Assembly: GCA_001247695.2 (NCBI GenBank)
Contig: LGRX02026963.1
Span: forward strand, 1 to 60,098
DNA length: 60,098 nt
Direction of reading: 5' to 3'
Source of the DNA: Cymbomonas tetramitiformis
Taxonomy: Eukaryota > Chlorophyta > Pyramimonadophyceae > Pyramimonadales > Pyramimonadaceae
Made by a program: the position numbers and the translations under genes. This document shows positions 20,991 through 32,799 of this stretch, in pieces; the first letter of the stretch is position 1; the number at the start of each line of letters is the position of its first letter. A model generated the notes under the pieces. The model was not told where the DNA came from, did not search any database, and was given only the letters and a program-made list of their open reading frames with translations.

Positions 20991-21960
20991 CATATGTTTA
21001 TGTTCATTAATCAGAATCCCTCATACATCAGAGAGTCTGGGAGGTGCCCCTGCACGCAGGAGACGCCTGAGGGAGGGGCATCCCCAACCCCGCCTCTCCC
21101 GCCGTGCCCCCCCCCAGATGAGTCACTGCCGTGTCCGCCGGGTGGCGCACGCTACCCCCCCTCAACGCCTAAACATGCCCAGAAGCTGAGCCATCGCCAA
21201 GCCACCCCTCCGTCTCAACCCCCATTCCCGCATGCACCCGGGCCGCCAGCCCGGCCCGTCTTCGCACAGCCATTCCCTCCAACACCTCTTCCACCCGGCT
21301 GCCCCAATTGGCTCCTCGCTCCTGCGTGAGAAACTCCCGCTCCGAGGATGTGGGTTGATGCCCCCTGGCTGGCCGCACTTGCACTCACCAAGTCTCCATC
21401 ACCTTGGGACCCCCTTGTGCATGGGCTCTCGGTCACGGCCACCGAGGCCCCCCTTGCTCACAACCTTCCTCCTCATCCACACTCTGGCGCCTAGCGGGCC
21501 ACTCGCCTCGCAAGATGTCTTGGATACTGTCTAAGAGGTTGATCGCTTGCCTCCCGGCCTCGCTCCCCCTCCAGAACCGCTCCCCCGACTGGCTGGGCCG
21601 CTCGCCACGCCCCCCCCATCGATCCATGACCTCCGTCCCCAACGCCCCTGTCAGCCCCGCCTGCCTCCCTATCACCACTGCATGCCTCCCTCCTGAACGA
21701 GTCAGCCGACTCCCCACCACAAAGAAGCCGTCTGCATGCCAACTCCGCCTACCTGAACCGGGGCTGAATGGGTCCGGCACCCCCACCCATCCCCGCGCCC
21801 CCGAACCTAACACCCCCACCCTCTCCGCCCTGCAATGAAGATCGCCCGGACTGCCCATGCTGCGCACCCCCAGCCCCTCGCGCCAAACCCTCCTGACCAT
21901 CCCGCCCGGCCTGCGTGACACAGTCAGTCTCCCCCAACGCATCCTCTCAAGCCCGATCCA
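20990..21960. repeat. Third, diverged copy of the multicopy GC-rich block
   Basis: From about 21005 to 21450 this resembles 7740-8240 and 30700-31200 (CATACATCMGAGAGTC, then CAATTGGCTCCTCGCTCCTGCG). Beyond 21450 it extends into sequence not present in the other copies, with a - strand ORF of 169 codons (21433-21942). That ORF could be a further part of the same unrecognised mobile-element gene. Confidence 0.5.
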
Positions 21961-21976
21961 TCAGCGCCAACCCCCC

Positions 21977-22745
21977 GTGTGTGCGTGGCTTATCCTTCAG
22001 CCAATTCCTTTGGCTGCACTATGTACCCACACCGGGGATCAACGGATTCAGCCAAACCGTTCGGGACACTTATCCGGAATTTCCGGAGCTTGATAGTGAA
22101 GAATGGGACCCCCTCAGCCTCGTTGAGCCACTTAAGCCTCCCCGTAACTGCATTGTCGGCCCACTGCTGTTGTGCCTCCGAAGCCGGTTAGCCGCTGATC
22201 GAGCCACCCCATCGCTTCCAGGCCTACACCGAAGACCGTCGCATCGCTGCCTTTCTGCCCTAACGCCCGGTCTCAATAGGGCGTGTCCACCCACAACACC
22301 GCCAGAATTCCCAAGGATCGTCCTTAGGGGCTGAGAATGATAAACGAGGTGTGTGTGTGTGTGGCTTATCCTTGGACCGACTCCTTTGGCACACCGTAGC
22401 CGCAGAAGATCAGCTGCACTATGTACCCACACCAGGGATCAAAGGATTCAGCCACAATATTCGGGACACTTATCCGGAATTTCCGGAGCTCGATAGTGAA
22501 GAATGGGACCCCCTAAGCCCCGTTGGGCCACTTGAGCCTCCCCGTAACTGCATTACCGGGCCACTGCTGTTGTGCCTCCGAGGCCGGTTAGCCGCTGATC
22601 GAGCCGCCCCATCGCCACCAGGCACACGCCGAGGACCGTCCCGCTGCTGCCTTTCTGCCCCGATGCCCGGTCCCAACAGGGCGTGTCCACCCACAACACC
22701 GCCAGAATTCCCAAGGGCCGTCCTCAAGGGTTGAGAATGATAAAC
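21977..22745 (+). repeat. Two tandem long R-family units (~380 bp each)
   Basis: Units at about 21977-22348 and 22353-22745 start at GTGGCTTATCCTT and end at TGAGAATGATAAAC. These are the longest R copies. In the second, one frame is open for 127 codons (22351-22734) and reads continuously through HYVPTPGIKGFS and DTYPEFPELDSEEWD, while shorter copies elsewhere have indels in the same place. A TG run separates the two. Confidence 0.8.
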
Positions 22746-23992
22746 TGAATAGCTTGATCCCGATCTTGCGCGCCCGCCATTGAGCTGCCCTTGCAACCCT
22801 CCATTCCAAACACCAACTCCATGGGACTGAAGCCCCCTGCACGGAAAAGCCAGCGAGAAAGTTGCGAACTCGAGCGATTTGCCCAGCACTTGCACTGTGA
22901 CTGCCGTTCTGCACTGTTCCTACTCTTAAATTTACGGCCGATGCAGATCGGGAAAACTGCAATTCAGTTAGGACCACAGGATCAAAACATAACGGCGACG
23001 ACTCAGATCAGCTCTCGTCAGTTTCCAATTTCGGCCTCGGTACTGAGCCCATTCTCTGTTGAGCAGGCCCTGGCATAGGGGCAGGCAGGTGCAATATCAG
23101 ATGGCACCACTGCAGCAGATCCTCAAACGCATCCACGATATATGTGCGACAACTCGCGAACCCATAAGATTGCTGCGAAATGAGCGGACAACGCTTTCGG
23201 CATTTCAGCACGCAAACTAGCTTAAAGCATGGCTGCTTGTGCTTGAATTCCGAAACAGGGGGGTGGAGCCTAGAGAGAGCGGAGACTGGTGAAATGGCAA
23301 AGGTGGGTGGCCATTCCAGTGCTACCCCGTATCAGGGGCGGATCGCTTTATTTGACGCAGCAGGCGGCCTTTTGGCGGCTTTCCCTCAGGCTGCATCCTG
23401 CAAAGTGGCAGTGATATACCTCTAAGCGGGCAGCAGTGCTCACTCCTCTCAAAACGCCACGACTTTGGGCTCATACACTGATCAGCATGCTCTGGGGCAG
23501 CTCCACCAAGGTGCCTGGCCCACTGCCTGCGCAGTGCATGCATGCTAAGAGCCGCTGTCATGGCAACGGGCAGCGCCACACGTGGCAAATAGCATGAGTG
23601 CATGCTTAGCACTGCCGTCACGATATTAGTGCATGCAGCGGTAAACACAGCTTGCGCGTGCATGCTTAGCGCTGCGGGCCGCCGTGTTGCTCCGCGCGCA
23701 GAAGAGCACGGCGCGCACAGATGCCATGGCGCGGCGCCACGTCAAGGAAAGCAGAGCTGCCACGGCTGAACCGCAGCGCTCGCTCTGTGCCATGCTCCTT
23801 AGATTCCGTCGTGCCATACGATTGGTTCAGCGCACAGAGCTTTATTAAAATTACATCATCGTCTCTTGCTGTGGGCGGCTTTCCTCCGCTATTATTGCAA
23901 CCAGTGCCTGCAAAAAGCACTGCTAAAGGTCACAGTCTGCTCGCTCTCTGGCACTCTGTGAAGTGTCCGCATGACACGCGCGTCTCGTCGCG
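22746..23992. other. Junction into duplication copy 2 and 3' flank of gene A2
   Basis: Sequence 22746-22960 has no counterpart inside the window. From 22961 it repeats position 1 onward. It contains the TGCATGCTTAGC recurrences (about 23525-23680). No gene was seen. Confidence 0.5.
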
Positions 23993-25105
23993 TCACTTCC
24001 GAAATGCCTTCACGTAGTTCAGGGACTTGTCCGTCTTTCCCTTCGCCTTGTTTTTAGCATGCGGCGCGCGTGTGGCATCATAGCGGTACACGCTTTTCTG
24101 GTTCCGTTTGCTTGAGATACGCACAAACTCCGGAAGCCTACAAAGCGTCTCCTGAATTCGCATCTGCCAATTTTGCATTAACTTATGCCCGCTTCGTATT
24201 GAGGTGTCAAGAGCGCCTATCACGTCCGGCAGCTTCTCCACAGCTGCATATATCTCCCACATAGCTCCTTTCTGCTCAGGGAGCCCTTGCATGGCCTTCG
24301 CCACCACTCGCCGCCACCCCACCCTCACCCCGGTATTTATACCGCTGCCTCCACAAGGTTGTGCATACCCAGGATCCTGTAGCTCACGGAACCGGGAACG
24401 GACTGCGTTTGCACTTCTGCCCAGTGACATCCCAATGCTTGCCCACTCCTCCTGCACCTTTGCCAGCCTACGCCCCACCAATGCCTCCTTTTCCCTCTTC
24501 GTCCACGACGGCCCCGCCTTGTACTCGCTCCCCGTCACCGTGAACGCCACCTTCCCCACCAGCCGCGTCCTTCGCACGTCGCCGTCGTCGAACGCCACCT
24601 CGTACACCCGCTTGTGCCCTTGCGCCGCGCGCTCCGCCAGCCACCGCACCGCACCGCCCACCTCCGCCCGCGTCCCGTCCTCCATCGGCCACGTCACGCG
24701 CACCCGGCAGCCGTCCACCAGCAGCGGGTCCCCGCACGCATCCTCCGCTTGCGAGCTCTCCGTCTTGGACGCCGCCGTCTTCTGAGGCACCTCCGGTGAG
24801 ACGGCCTTGCGCCGGCGCTTCTTCACCGCCGGCTGCCGGGCGCACGGCACTGCGGCCTGGCACGTGGCGGGCTGTGCGTGGCTGCGCACGTCCTGCGTGT
24901 CCACGAACGCCCCCACCCGTGGCACCCTCGGGGCCACCTCCCGCAAGTCCACCCCGAGCTCCTCCGCCAGCTTCCGCGCGCCGTTGGTGACTGGCCACAT
25001 CAGCGGAGGTGGCGCCACGTGGGCAGCAATGGTGTGGGCGCTGGGGTCGATGCTGCGAGGTCTGCAGAGTGGTGGAAGATCTTCCTGAGTAGCAAGCACA
25101 GCCAA
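23993..25105 (-). CDS. Tudor-like / SANT / winged-helix-like nuclear protein, copy A2
   Basis: Full-length counterpart of A1 (370 codons; TTG-opened frame, first ATG at 25000). Residues 1-199 differ from A1 at two positions only (133 and 141), and residues 335-370 are identical. In between are about 20 replacements, concentrated in the SANT segment and its linker (200-258) and in the winged-helix recognition segment (310-324, plus 334), with almost no synonymous change. The winged-helix segment reads QNWQMRIQETL versus QNWHDRIQDTL in A1. A shared splice-acceptor-like CAG lies just upstream. Confidence 0.75.
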   Translation of the reverse strand: MAVLATQEDLPPLCRPRSIDPSAHTIAAHVAPPPLMWPVTNGARKLAEELGVDLREVAPRVPRVGAFVDTQDVRSHAQPATCQAAVPCARQPAVKKRRRKAVSPEVPQKTAASKTESSQAEDACGDPLLVDGCRVRVTWPMEDGTRAEVGGAVRWLAERAAQGHKRVYEVAFDDGDVRRTRLVGKVAFTVTGSEYKAGPSWTKREKEALVGRRLAKVQEEWASIGMSLGRSANAVRSRFRELQDPGYAQPCGGSGINTGVRVGWRRVVAKAMQGLPEQKGAMWEIYAAVEKLPDVIGALDTSIRSGHKLMQNWQMRIQETLCRLPEFVRISSKRNQKSVYRYDATRAPHAKNKAKGKTDKSLNYVKAFRK

Positions 25106-25289
25106 GCGTATATTTGATGGCTCACTGAAAAGGGGAGCAACGCTGGTCAGCGTTACTCGGTGTGTGCACGTGCACGTGTGCGCATGCTTATGATTGGACC
25201 GATTTACTTGACAACAAGTAATCTGCTATCCAGATTACCAGAATTCCACAGAGAAGAAAGTCGCTTGCACTTCGTTCAAACGCTGGGGC

Positions 25290-25960
25290 CTATGCGTGCG
25301 TGCATGTGTGTGCTCATCCTTGGACCAATTCTTTTCGCTGCACTATGTCCTCACTCCCAGGATCAAAGGATTCAGCACATACTTTGGGACACTGTGGGTG
25401 TGCTTATCCTTGGACCGACTCCTTTGGCACCCCGTAGCCACGAGGACCGGCTGCACTATGTACCCACGCCGGGGATCAAAGGATTCAGCGCACACTTCGG
25501 GACACTTATCCGGAATATCCGGAGCTCACTCATGAAGAATGGGACCCCCTAAGCCTCACTGACAATGCGTGTGTGCTTATCCTTGGACCGACTCCTTTGG
25601 CACCTCGTAGCCACAGAAGACCTGCTGCACTATGTACCCACGCCGGGGATCAAAGGATTCAGCACACACTTCGGGACACTTATCCGGATTCTCCGGAGCT
25701 TACTCGTGAAGAATGGGACCCCCTAAGCCTCACTGAGCCACCCGAGCCCATCTGCATCCGCACCGCCAACGCACTGCTGGCTTGTGCCTGAAGCCAGTTC
25801 ATCCCTGCTCCCCGAGTTGCGCGAGCCATATCGCCACCACCAAGCCTACGCGCAGGACCGCCCCTCTGCTTCCCGAGCCTCGCTGGACCACCTGAGCCCC
25901 TCTGCGACTGCCCTGCCGGCGCACTGCTGCTGTGTCTCTGAAGCCGGCGGCTCACCTCCG
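25290..25960 (+). repeat. R-family repeats upstream of A2
   Basis: Counterpart of 2330-2990, with cores near 25358, 25471 and 25647. Here the two middle units differ from each other at several positions, unlike the identical pair in copy 1. Confidence 0.8.
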
Positions 25961-28667
25961 CCAATCGAGCCACCCCTTCACCATGCATGCATAAAATTAA
26001 TGGTGACTGTGTAGGACCCCACTATTCCCTGTATTGCATTAGATAACCCTATAACCCTGCAGGATGTAGGGACTGAAGGGTCAATATGCATCGTAAACAT
26101 TGCATATAAGGACCATACGGTAAAACAAGAGCAACGACACAGATCGTCTGGCATGCACTGCCACTTAAGCCGTGACACTGGGCCCGTTTGCTGCATAAAG
26201 ACCCGTCCCACGGAAGCAGGAAAGTGGAAGGTCAGATGCCACAGCTGCGAGATACCGTCTTTAATTCAGAGCGCATCGCAATCTCAATCTCAAGGAAAAG
26301 ACACGCCATCATTTGGCATGCTGCGACAGGAGTGGGAAAGCATTATGACGATGCAGCGCGCAAACTGTCATAAGGTGGCAGTGATGGGAAGCTCGCATGC
26401 TGTTTGTGCTCCAGGCATCTGAAAGGTGACGAAGCCGAGCTCTGCTGTGATCGGAGGTTCGACAGACCGGCACGCGACGCAATAAAGCCGGCACTGACAG
26501 CTCCCCTTGTTCTCCGGATCTCCCTAGATTTGCGGTGAAAACCAAGGCAGTAACTGCAAGAGACCCCGCGGAGTAGCTCGAGTTGGAGCCTGTGGAATTT
26601 CAGTGGTGTCAGTAATTGGCACAAATCTTGCCGACCACTGAAATATAGTACCCATCCAATAGAGCTGAAAGACTGTATGCACAAAAGGAGGCCGAACACA
26701 CAGGCTCCGCTCTGTTCTTTTGCACTTCTGCATCTGCTAATCATGGGTGCGTCTCGTGATGCTACGGTGCAGCACGGTGGCTCGCTGCCGATCAGGACCT
26801 CCCGAGGAAGTCAGCATTAAGCACCCGCTGTTCAGCGCTACGGTGCCACACTAGGAGAATAGCCATGCTACCCGCTGACCACACAGCGGTTCTCAGGCAG
26901 TCACTGGACTGGGGTTCGGCCTTCCTGTATGGCGGATGACCGTCCAGCGATTCTCAGGACGTCGCTGGGCTGCGGATTTGGCCTTCCTTTATGGCAGGCT
27001 GCCGGCCTCACTAGCCTGCAGATATTTGGACGCTTGGCGTCGGCTTCTAACGTTTCGGTGCTGCGGGATCACAAGCTCGGTGACAGAGCTCGGCGGGGAG
27101 CTGAGGTATATTGCGCTCTCTGAGGTGCCATCTCATGCTTGTGGTATGATCCAATCACCGAGAAGGCGGTGAAGTCTGGTGTGGCGGTATTCCCAGAGGA
27201 CTGGACAGAATGGGTACAGTTGTATGCAGGTTGCACTCCCCAGAGATGGCCCCACTCAAAGCTAACGGCGTGCTCATAGTTCTGGAACCGGAATCTGCGG
27301 AGAGGCTCAGCATTTTGGTGAGGGACGTGGCTATCGGGCATGGTGGACGACGCGGACTATCTGCCGGATACATGGCAGTGATGACATCCCCGCACACCAC
27401 GCGATTCAGTGGGCGCGTAGTTGTATGGGGACCAGCCTAACGCGGTCGCTCGAGATTACTCCTCTGATCTACAAACATCGGGCCTATCATGAACTTCATG
27501 TCCGTCTTAAGGCCCAGTACCCCTACTACATGGAGGTGAAGGTTACCGGTCGGGAGCAGCTGGAGTGGGCAAGTATCTGTGCCCGGGCAGTCGATGCCCA
27601 TCCGGTCACCTTATTCGATGACTCTCTTAACCAACAACACCGTACTAGATCTGCCTGCGAGATAAATACTTTCAACCGGAACAGATATGTCTGGCTGAGC
27701 AAGGCATTCCTGGGAAGCTGTTGCCAACTGCAGCTAGCGAACCTCCAACGTACAGGGGGGCCTTGTCAGCGCCGGAATCGGCGGAGAGGATATGAGCCAT
27801 CCGCAATGACACGGAGTCCCCTGGCGCGTGTGAGAGGGCAGCTAGACATGATTCATATTCCAATAGACTGCCCGCTCCTTCTGTTGCATCAACGGGTTCA
27901 AACATGGCCGCCAGGCCGTCCGTGCTCTTGTGCCAATCCTGGTGGAAGCACAAATTCATATCCATTCAACCGCAATGGCCCATGTTCACAAAATGTGCTC
28001 ACCAGCAGTAGTCGAACTTGGGTTGTCCGGCATGGCCCCGATATTAACCATCAGGCCGTGAGCTTGCTGTGTTGTTTGATACGCCCTTCCATGTCTGATC
28101 ATGTGCTCGTCTGGCTGTCGGATTGTCATGTGCTTTCGGGTTCCCCAATACTGTCGTAGAGCTCCTTTTGGCGCGGCCGTCCGGTTCCTCTTGGTGTAGC
28201 GCCCCTTCCCGGCACTTCTCGAAAGGGTGCATTTCCCCAGCAGGACGTGCTGCAGACGAGGCTGGGCAAGCGTCTCGGTCTGAAGAGGAGCACAGCGCGC
28301 ATCTGCGTGCAGGGCCGTGGGGGCACACGTCTGCGACTGTGCGCTATCGTGCCCTCAGTCAGGTTGATGGTCATACTTGCACTCGCCCTTGGGCTCGACC
28401 ACGTGGATGCAGAAGCCGCCGTCCTCGCCTCAGAGCTGCACCTGGACCTGCATCTGAGCTCGTGTTCGCGCCTGCAGTGTGATGGGTGTATGTGTGGCAA
28501 GCTGCGGAAGGCTGCGGGTGGCTCGGCGCACGCCGCGAAGGCTGGCTCGAGGACGATGCCCTCACAGTGGGGTATGCCCGGAGGTCTCGCGAGAGTGCAG
28601 TGGAGCCGCGCCTGCGCTATAATCGGTTCAGCCTTCGTGCTCAGGGGCAGCTCAACCGCAGTGCCTT
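25960..28667. other. Conserved block between A2 and B2
   Basis: Counterpart of 2990-5700, with the 244-codon ORF intact at 27425-28159. No supported gene. Confidence 0.5.
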
Positions 28668-29141
28668 GCACTGCCTGCGCAGTGCATGCATGCTAAGAGC
28701 TGCTGTCATGGCAGCGGGCACCGCCACACGTGGCAAACAGCATGAGTGCATGCTTAGCACTGCCGTCACGATATTCGTGCATGCAGCGGTGAACACAGCC
28801 TGCACGTGCATGCTTAGCGCTGCAGGCCACCGTGTTGCTCCGCGCGCAGTACAGCACGGCGCGCACAGATGCAATGGCTTGGCGCCACGTCAAGGAAAGC
28901 AGAGCTGCCACGGCTGAACCGCAGCGCTCGCTCTGTGCCATGCTCCATGATCTCCGTCGTGCCATACGATTGGTTGAGTGCGCAGAGCTTCACTTGAAAT
29001 TACATTAGCGTCTCTTGCTGTGGGCGGCTATCCTACGCTAAAATTGCAACCAGTGCCTGCAAAAAGCACTGCTACAGGTCACAGTCTGCTCGCTCTCTGG
29101 CACTCTGTGAAGTGTCCGCATGACACGCGCGTCTCGTTGCG
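28668..29141. other. 3' flank of gene B2 with TGCATGC repeats
   Basis: Counterpart of 5708-6180. No gene was seen. Confidence 0.5.
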
Positions 29142-30293
29142 TCACTTCCGAAATGCCTTCACGTAGTTCAGGGACTTGTCCGTCTTTCCCTTCGCCTTGT
29201 TTTTAGCATGCGGCGCGCGTGTGGCATCATAGCGGTACGCACTTTTCCGGCTCCGTTTGCTTGAGATACGCACAAACTCCGGATGCTTGAGGAGCGTCTT
29301 CTGAATTGTCCAGTGCCAACGTAAAAGTGTCTTCTGTCCAGGTGTTATTGAGGTGTCAAGAGCGCCTATCACGTCCGGTAGCTTCTCCACAGCTGCATAT
29401 ATCTCCCACATAGCTCCTTTCTGCTCAGGGAGCCCTCGCAAGGCCTTCGCCACCACTCCCCGCCACCCCACCCTCACCCCGGTATGGATACCGCTGCCTC
29501 CACATGATGGTGCATACCCAGGATCATGTAGCTTAAGGAAACGATTAATGACTGCTTGTGTACTTCTTCTGAGTGACACCGCGATGCTTGCCCACTCCTC
29601 CTGCGGCGCTGCCCGCCTCCGCTGAACCATTGCCTCGTCATCCCTCTTGGTCCACAACCGCCCCGCCTTGTACCCGCTCCCCGTCACCGTGAACGCCACC
29701 TTCCCCACCAGCCGCGTCCACCGCACGTCGCCGTCGTCGAACGCCACCTCGTACACGCGCTTGCGCCCCTGCGCCGCGCGCTCCGCCAGCCACCGCACCA
29801 CCCCGTCCACCTCCGCCCGCGTCCCGTCCTCCATCGGCCACGTCACGCGCACCCGGTTGCCGTCCACCAGCAGTGGGTCTCCGCCCACATCCTCCGCCTG
29901 CGAGCTCTCCGGCTCGCACGCCGCCGTCTTCTGAGGCACCTCCGGCGACACGGCCTCCCGCCGGCGCTTCTTCACCGCCGGCTGCCGGGCGCACGGTACT
30001 GCGGCCTCGCACGTGGCGGGCTGTGCGTGGTTGCGCACGTCCTGCGTGTCCACGAACGCCCCCATCCGTGGCACCCTCGGGGCCACCTCCCGCAAGTCCA
30101 CCCCGAGCTCCTCCGCCAGCTTCCGCGCGCCGTTGGTGACTGGCCACATCAGCGGAGGTGGCGCCACGTGGGCAGCAATGGTGTGGGCGCTGCGTTCGAT
30201 GCTGCGAGGCCTGCAGAGTGGTGGAAGACCCTCCTGAGTCAGCAAGCGCACCCAAGCGGTCATATCGCGGCTTGGCAAGGAGAGGAACGGCAC
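29142..30293 (-). CDS. Tudor-like / SANT / winged-helix-like nuclear protein, copy B2 (intact)
   Basis: Uninterrupted frame of 383 codons opening with GTG. The first ATG (MTAWVRLL, at 30263) gives 373 residues and is the better start. Domains as in A1: basic patch KKRRR, Tudor-like segment, SANT-like segment (WTKRDDEAMVQRRR, then AVINRFLKL) and winged-helix-like segment. Relative to B1, the Tudor and SANT parts are almost unchanged, but the recognition segment of the winged helix reads LRWHWTIQKTL instead of QNWQMRIQDTL. About ten of 39 bases differ there, with Trp, Ile and Leu core positions kept. Probably a DNA- or chromatin-binding protein; the target is unknown. Confidence 0.78.
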   Translation of the reverse strand: MPFLSLPSRDMTAWVRLLTQEGLPPLCRPRSIERSAHTIAAHVAPPPLMWPVTNGARKLAEELGVDLREVAPRVPRMGAFVDTQDVRNHAQPATCEAAVPCARQPAVKKRRREAVSPEVPQKTAACEPESSQAEDVGGDPLLVDGNRVRVTWPMEDGTRAEVDGVVRWLAERAAQGRKRVYEVAFDDGDVRWTRLVGKVAFTVTGSGYKAGRLWTKRDDEAMVQRRRAAPQEEWASIAVSLRRSTQAVINRFLKLHDPGYAPSCGGSGIHTGVRVGWRGVVAKALRGLPEQKGAMWEIYAAVEKLPDVIGALDTSITPGQKTLLRWHWTIQKTLLKHPEFVRISSKRSRKSAYRYDATRAPHAKNKAKGKTDKSLNYVKAFRK

Positions 30294-30304
30294 TGGTCAG
30301 CAGC

Positions 30305-31540
30305 TAGTGGGTGCGTGTGCTTATCCTTGGACTGATTCCACGGGCAAACCAGAACTCAGACCACCAGCTTGCCACGGAAAGTCAGCAGCACTATGTGCTG
30401 GGATCAAAGGATTCAGCACACACTTCGGAACACATAACTGGATTTTCTGGACCTCTGTCACAAAGAACAGGAAACCTGGATGCTGGGTGCGCACGTGTGT
30501 GTTTGAATGGGTTTGGACTTTTTATTGGTGACACTACTCATGGCAACAGTACGCACCGAAAACGCTCCCGGCGTACCCTGCTCGGAGGATCAAACCATTT
30601 CACACAATGTTGGTGGATGGCCGACGTTCACCAACCACCACCGCTAGAAGTACTAGCCACGGGCACCCTAAGTGCGCCCGTGGGGTTCCAGCTCGCCCAT
30701 ACTCCCTTATACATCCGAGAGTCCGGGAGGTGCCCCTGCCAGGCCCGCAGGAGACGCCTGAGGGAAGGGCATCCCCAAACCCGTCTCTCCCGCCGTGTCC
30801 CCCCCACCAGATGAGTCACTGCCGTGTCCGCCGGGTGGCGCACGCTACCCCCCCCAACGCCTAAACATGCCCAGAAGCCGAGCCATCGCCAAGCCACCCC
30901 TCCGCCCCCCCCTTCCATTCCCGCACGCATCCGGGTCGCCAGCCCGGTCCGGCCTTGCACAGCCATTCCCTCCAGCACCTCTTCCACCCGGCTGCCCCAA
31001 TTGGCTCCTCGCTCCTGCGTGAAAAACTCCCGCTCCGAGCTCGGCGACAGCGGGCCCTCCGCCTCCATCAGGATGCCGTCCGCGCTGAGGATGTGGGTGG
31101 ATGCCCCCTGGCTGGCCGCACTTGCACTCACCGAGCCTCCATCACCTTAGGGCCCCCTCGTGCCTGGGCCCTGGGTCACGGCCACCGAGGCCACCCTCGT
31201 CGGCACCTCTTGCCGTGTGTGTGTGTGTGAATGGGTTTGGACGTTGTTTATCCTTGGACCGGCTCCTAGGGCAACCAGCACCCAAACCACCCGAATGACA
31301 CAGAACGTCGGCTGAAATATGCACCCACGCCAGGATTTGAAGGATTCATCCCACCCTCCGGGACACGTATCTGGATCATCCAGTTCTCACTAGTGGAGAG
31401 CAGGACCCCCTAGGCCTCACTGAGCCACCTGAACGCCTCTGTGGCTGCTCTATCCGCGCACTGAAGCTACGCTGCTGAAGCCGGACCACCTCCATCCTTC
31501 TAGCTGCCCGAGCCGCCTCTCAACCACCAAGGGCGTATTC
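30305..31540. repeat. R-family repeats and multicopy block upstream of B2
   Basis: Counterpart of 7345-8570, with R cores near 30401 and 31340 and the GC-rich block at 30600-31200. About 0.2 kb present in copy 1 (roughly 8575-8785) is missing at 31530. Confidence 0.6.
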
Positions 31541-31998
31541 ATCAGAGTTTGCAGTTACTGTTGGTGAGCTTTGTGAGGTATTGTTGCAGGAGCCCGTTGT
31601 TGTGCGTGACACAAAGAAGAAACACGTTGAGAGAAGTGCTCGTCTTGGAGAGGTAAGCAGGACAGGTGACTGCGATGAATCTATCTATATAAACATGGTT
31701 GTTGGCTCTGACGCTTCGCCTGGCTTTGTGGGCAGTGTTGACTCTGGCTCAGAGGCAGAAGCACGGGAACGGATCTTGACTTGCTACCCGAGCTTGTGGA
31801 CGACGAAGCTTTGGACACGTGGGTGGGCACACTTTGGGGGTCTTGCTGCAGCCAGCCGGCCTGCTCGTGCCAGGACGCTTCAAAGAGGACGGCAAGACGG
31901 CGCCACGTCATTTCATGTCTGCGCTGGGCAAGGGCAGGGCGCCCCTTGTGCCAGTGTGTTCACAAGAACCTACAGTCCGTCAGCCTCGTGGCGGTAGA

Positions 31999-32390
31999 CC
32001 CCCTCAATGCAGCCAGGGTGGAGAAGAGAGCGCGTGGCGCCCACACGGTGAGGGCTCCCCTTGATGCAGCCAGGGTGGAGAAGAGAGCGCGTGGCGCCCA
32101 CACGGTGAGGACTCCCCTTGATGCAGGGGTGGAGAAGAGGCGCGTGGCGCCCACACGGTGAGGACTCCCCTTGATGCAGCCAGGGTGGAGAGAGGGCGCG
32201 TGGCGCCCACACGGTGAGGACTCCCCTTGATGCAGCCAGGGTGGAGAAGGGCGCGTGGCGCCCACACGGTGAGGGCTCCCCTTGATGCAGCCAGGGTGGA
32301 GAAAGAGCGCGTGGCGCCCACACGGTGAGGACTCCCCTTGATGCAGCCAGGGTGGAGAAGAGGGCGCGTGGCGGCCACACGGTGAGTGTG
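31999..32390. repeat. ~56-bp minisatellite, about 7 units (copy 2)
   Basis: Shorter counterpart of 9249-9868. Confidence 0.9.
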
Positions 32391-32647
32391 CTTCTTGGTG
32401 CTACGTTGTGGCACTATGCGAACAGCCATGTTAACCACCTCCGGGTCGGCCCTCCTGGGGATGTCAGCATCAAGCACCTGCTGCATTAGTCGCTGCCACC
32501 CAGACCTCCGGGTCGGCCCTCCAGGGGATGTCAGCATCAAGCACCTGCTGCATTAAGGGCGTGCCTCGTGGTACTACATTGTGGCACGATGCGAACAGCC
32601 ATGCTAGCCATTTCCCCGACTGACGCTTGACATGCAGGTGGACTGAA

Positions 32648-32790
32648 GCCATCAGACCAACGGTTCGTGCTGTCGGCCGAAAGCCATCAGACCAACGGCT
32701 CGTGCTGTCGGCCGAAAGCCATCAGACCAACGGCTCGTGCTGTCGGCCGAAAGCCATCAGACCAACGGCTCGTGCTGTCGGCCGAATGCC
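32648..32790. repeat. 35-bp minisatellite, 4 units (copy 2)
   Basis: Shorter counterpart of 10119-10590; the last unit ends GAATGCC rather than GAAAGCC. Confidence 0.95.
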
Positions 32791-32799
32791 GGCGGCTGA

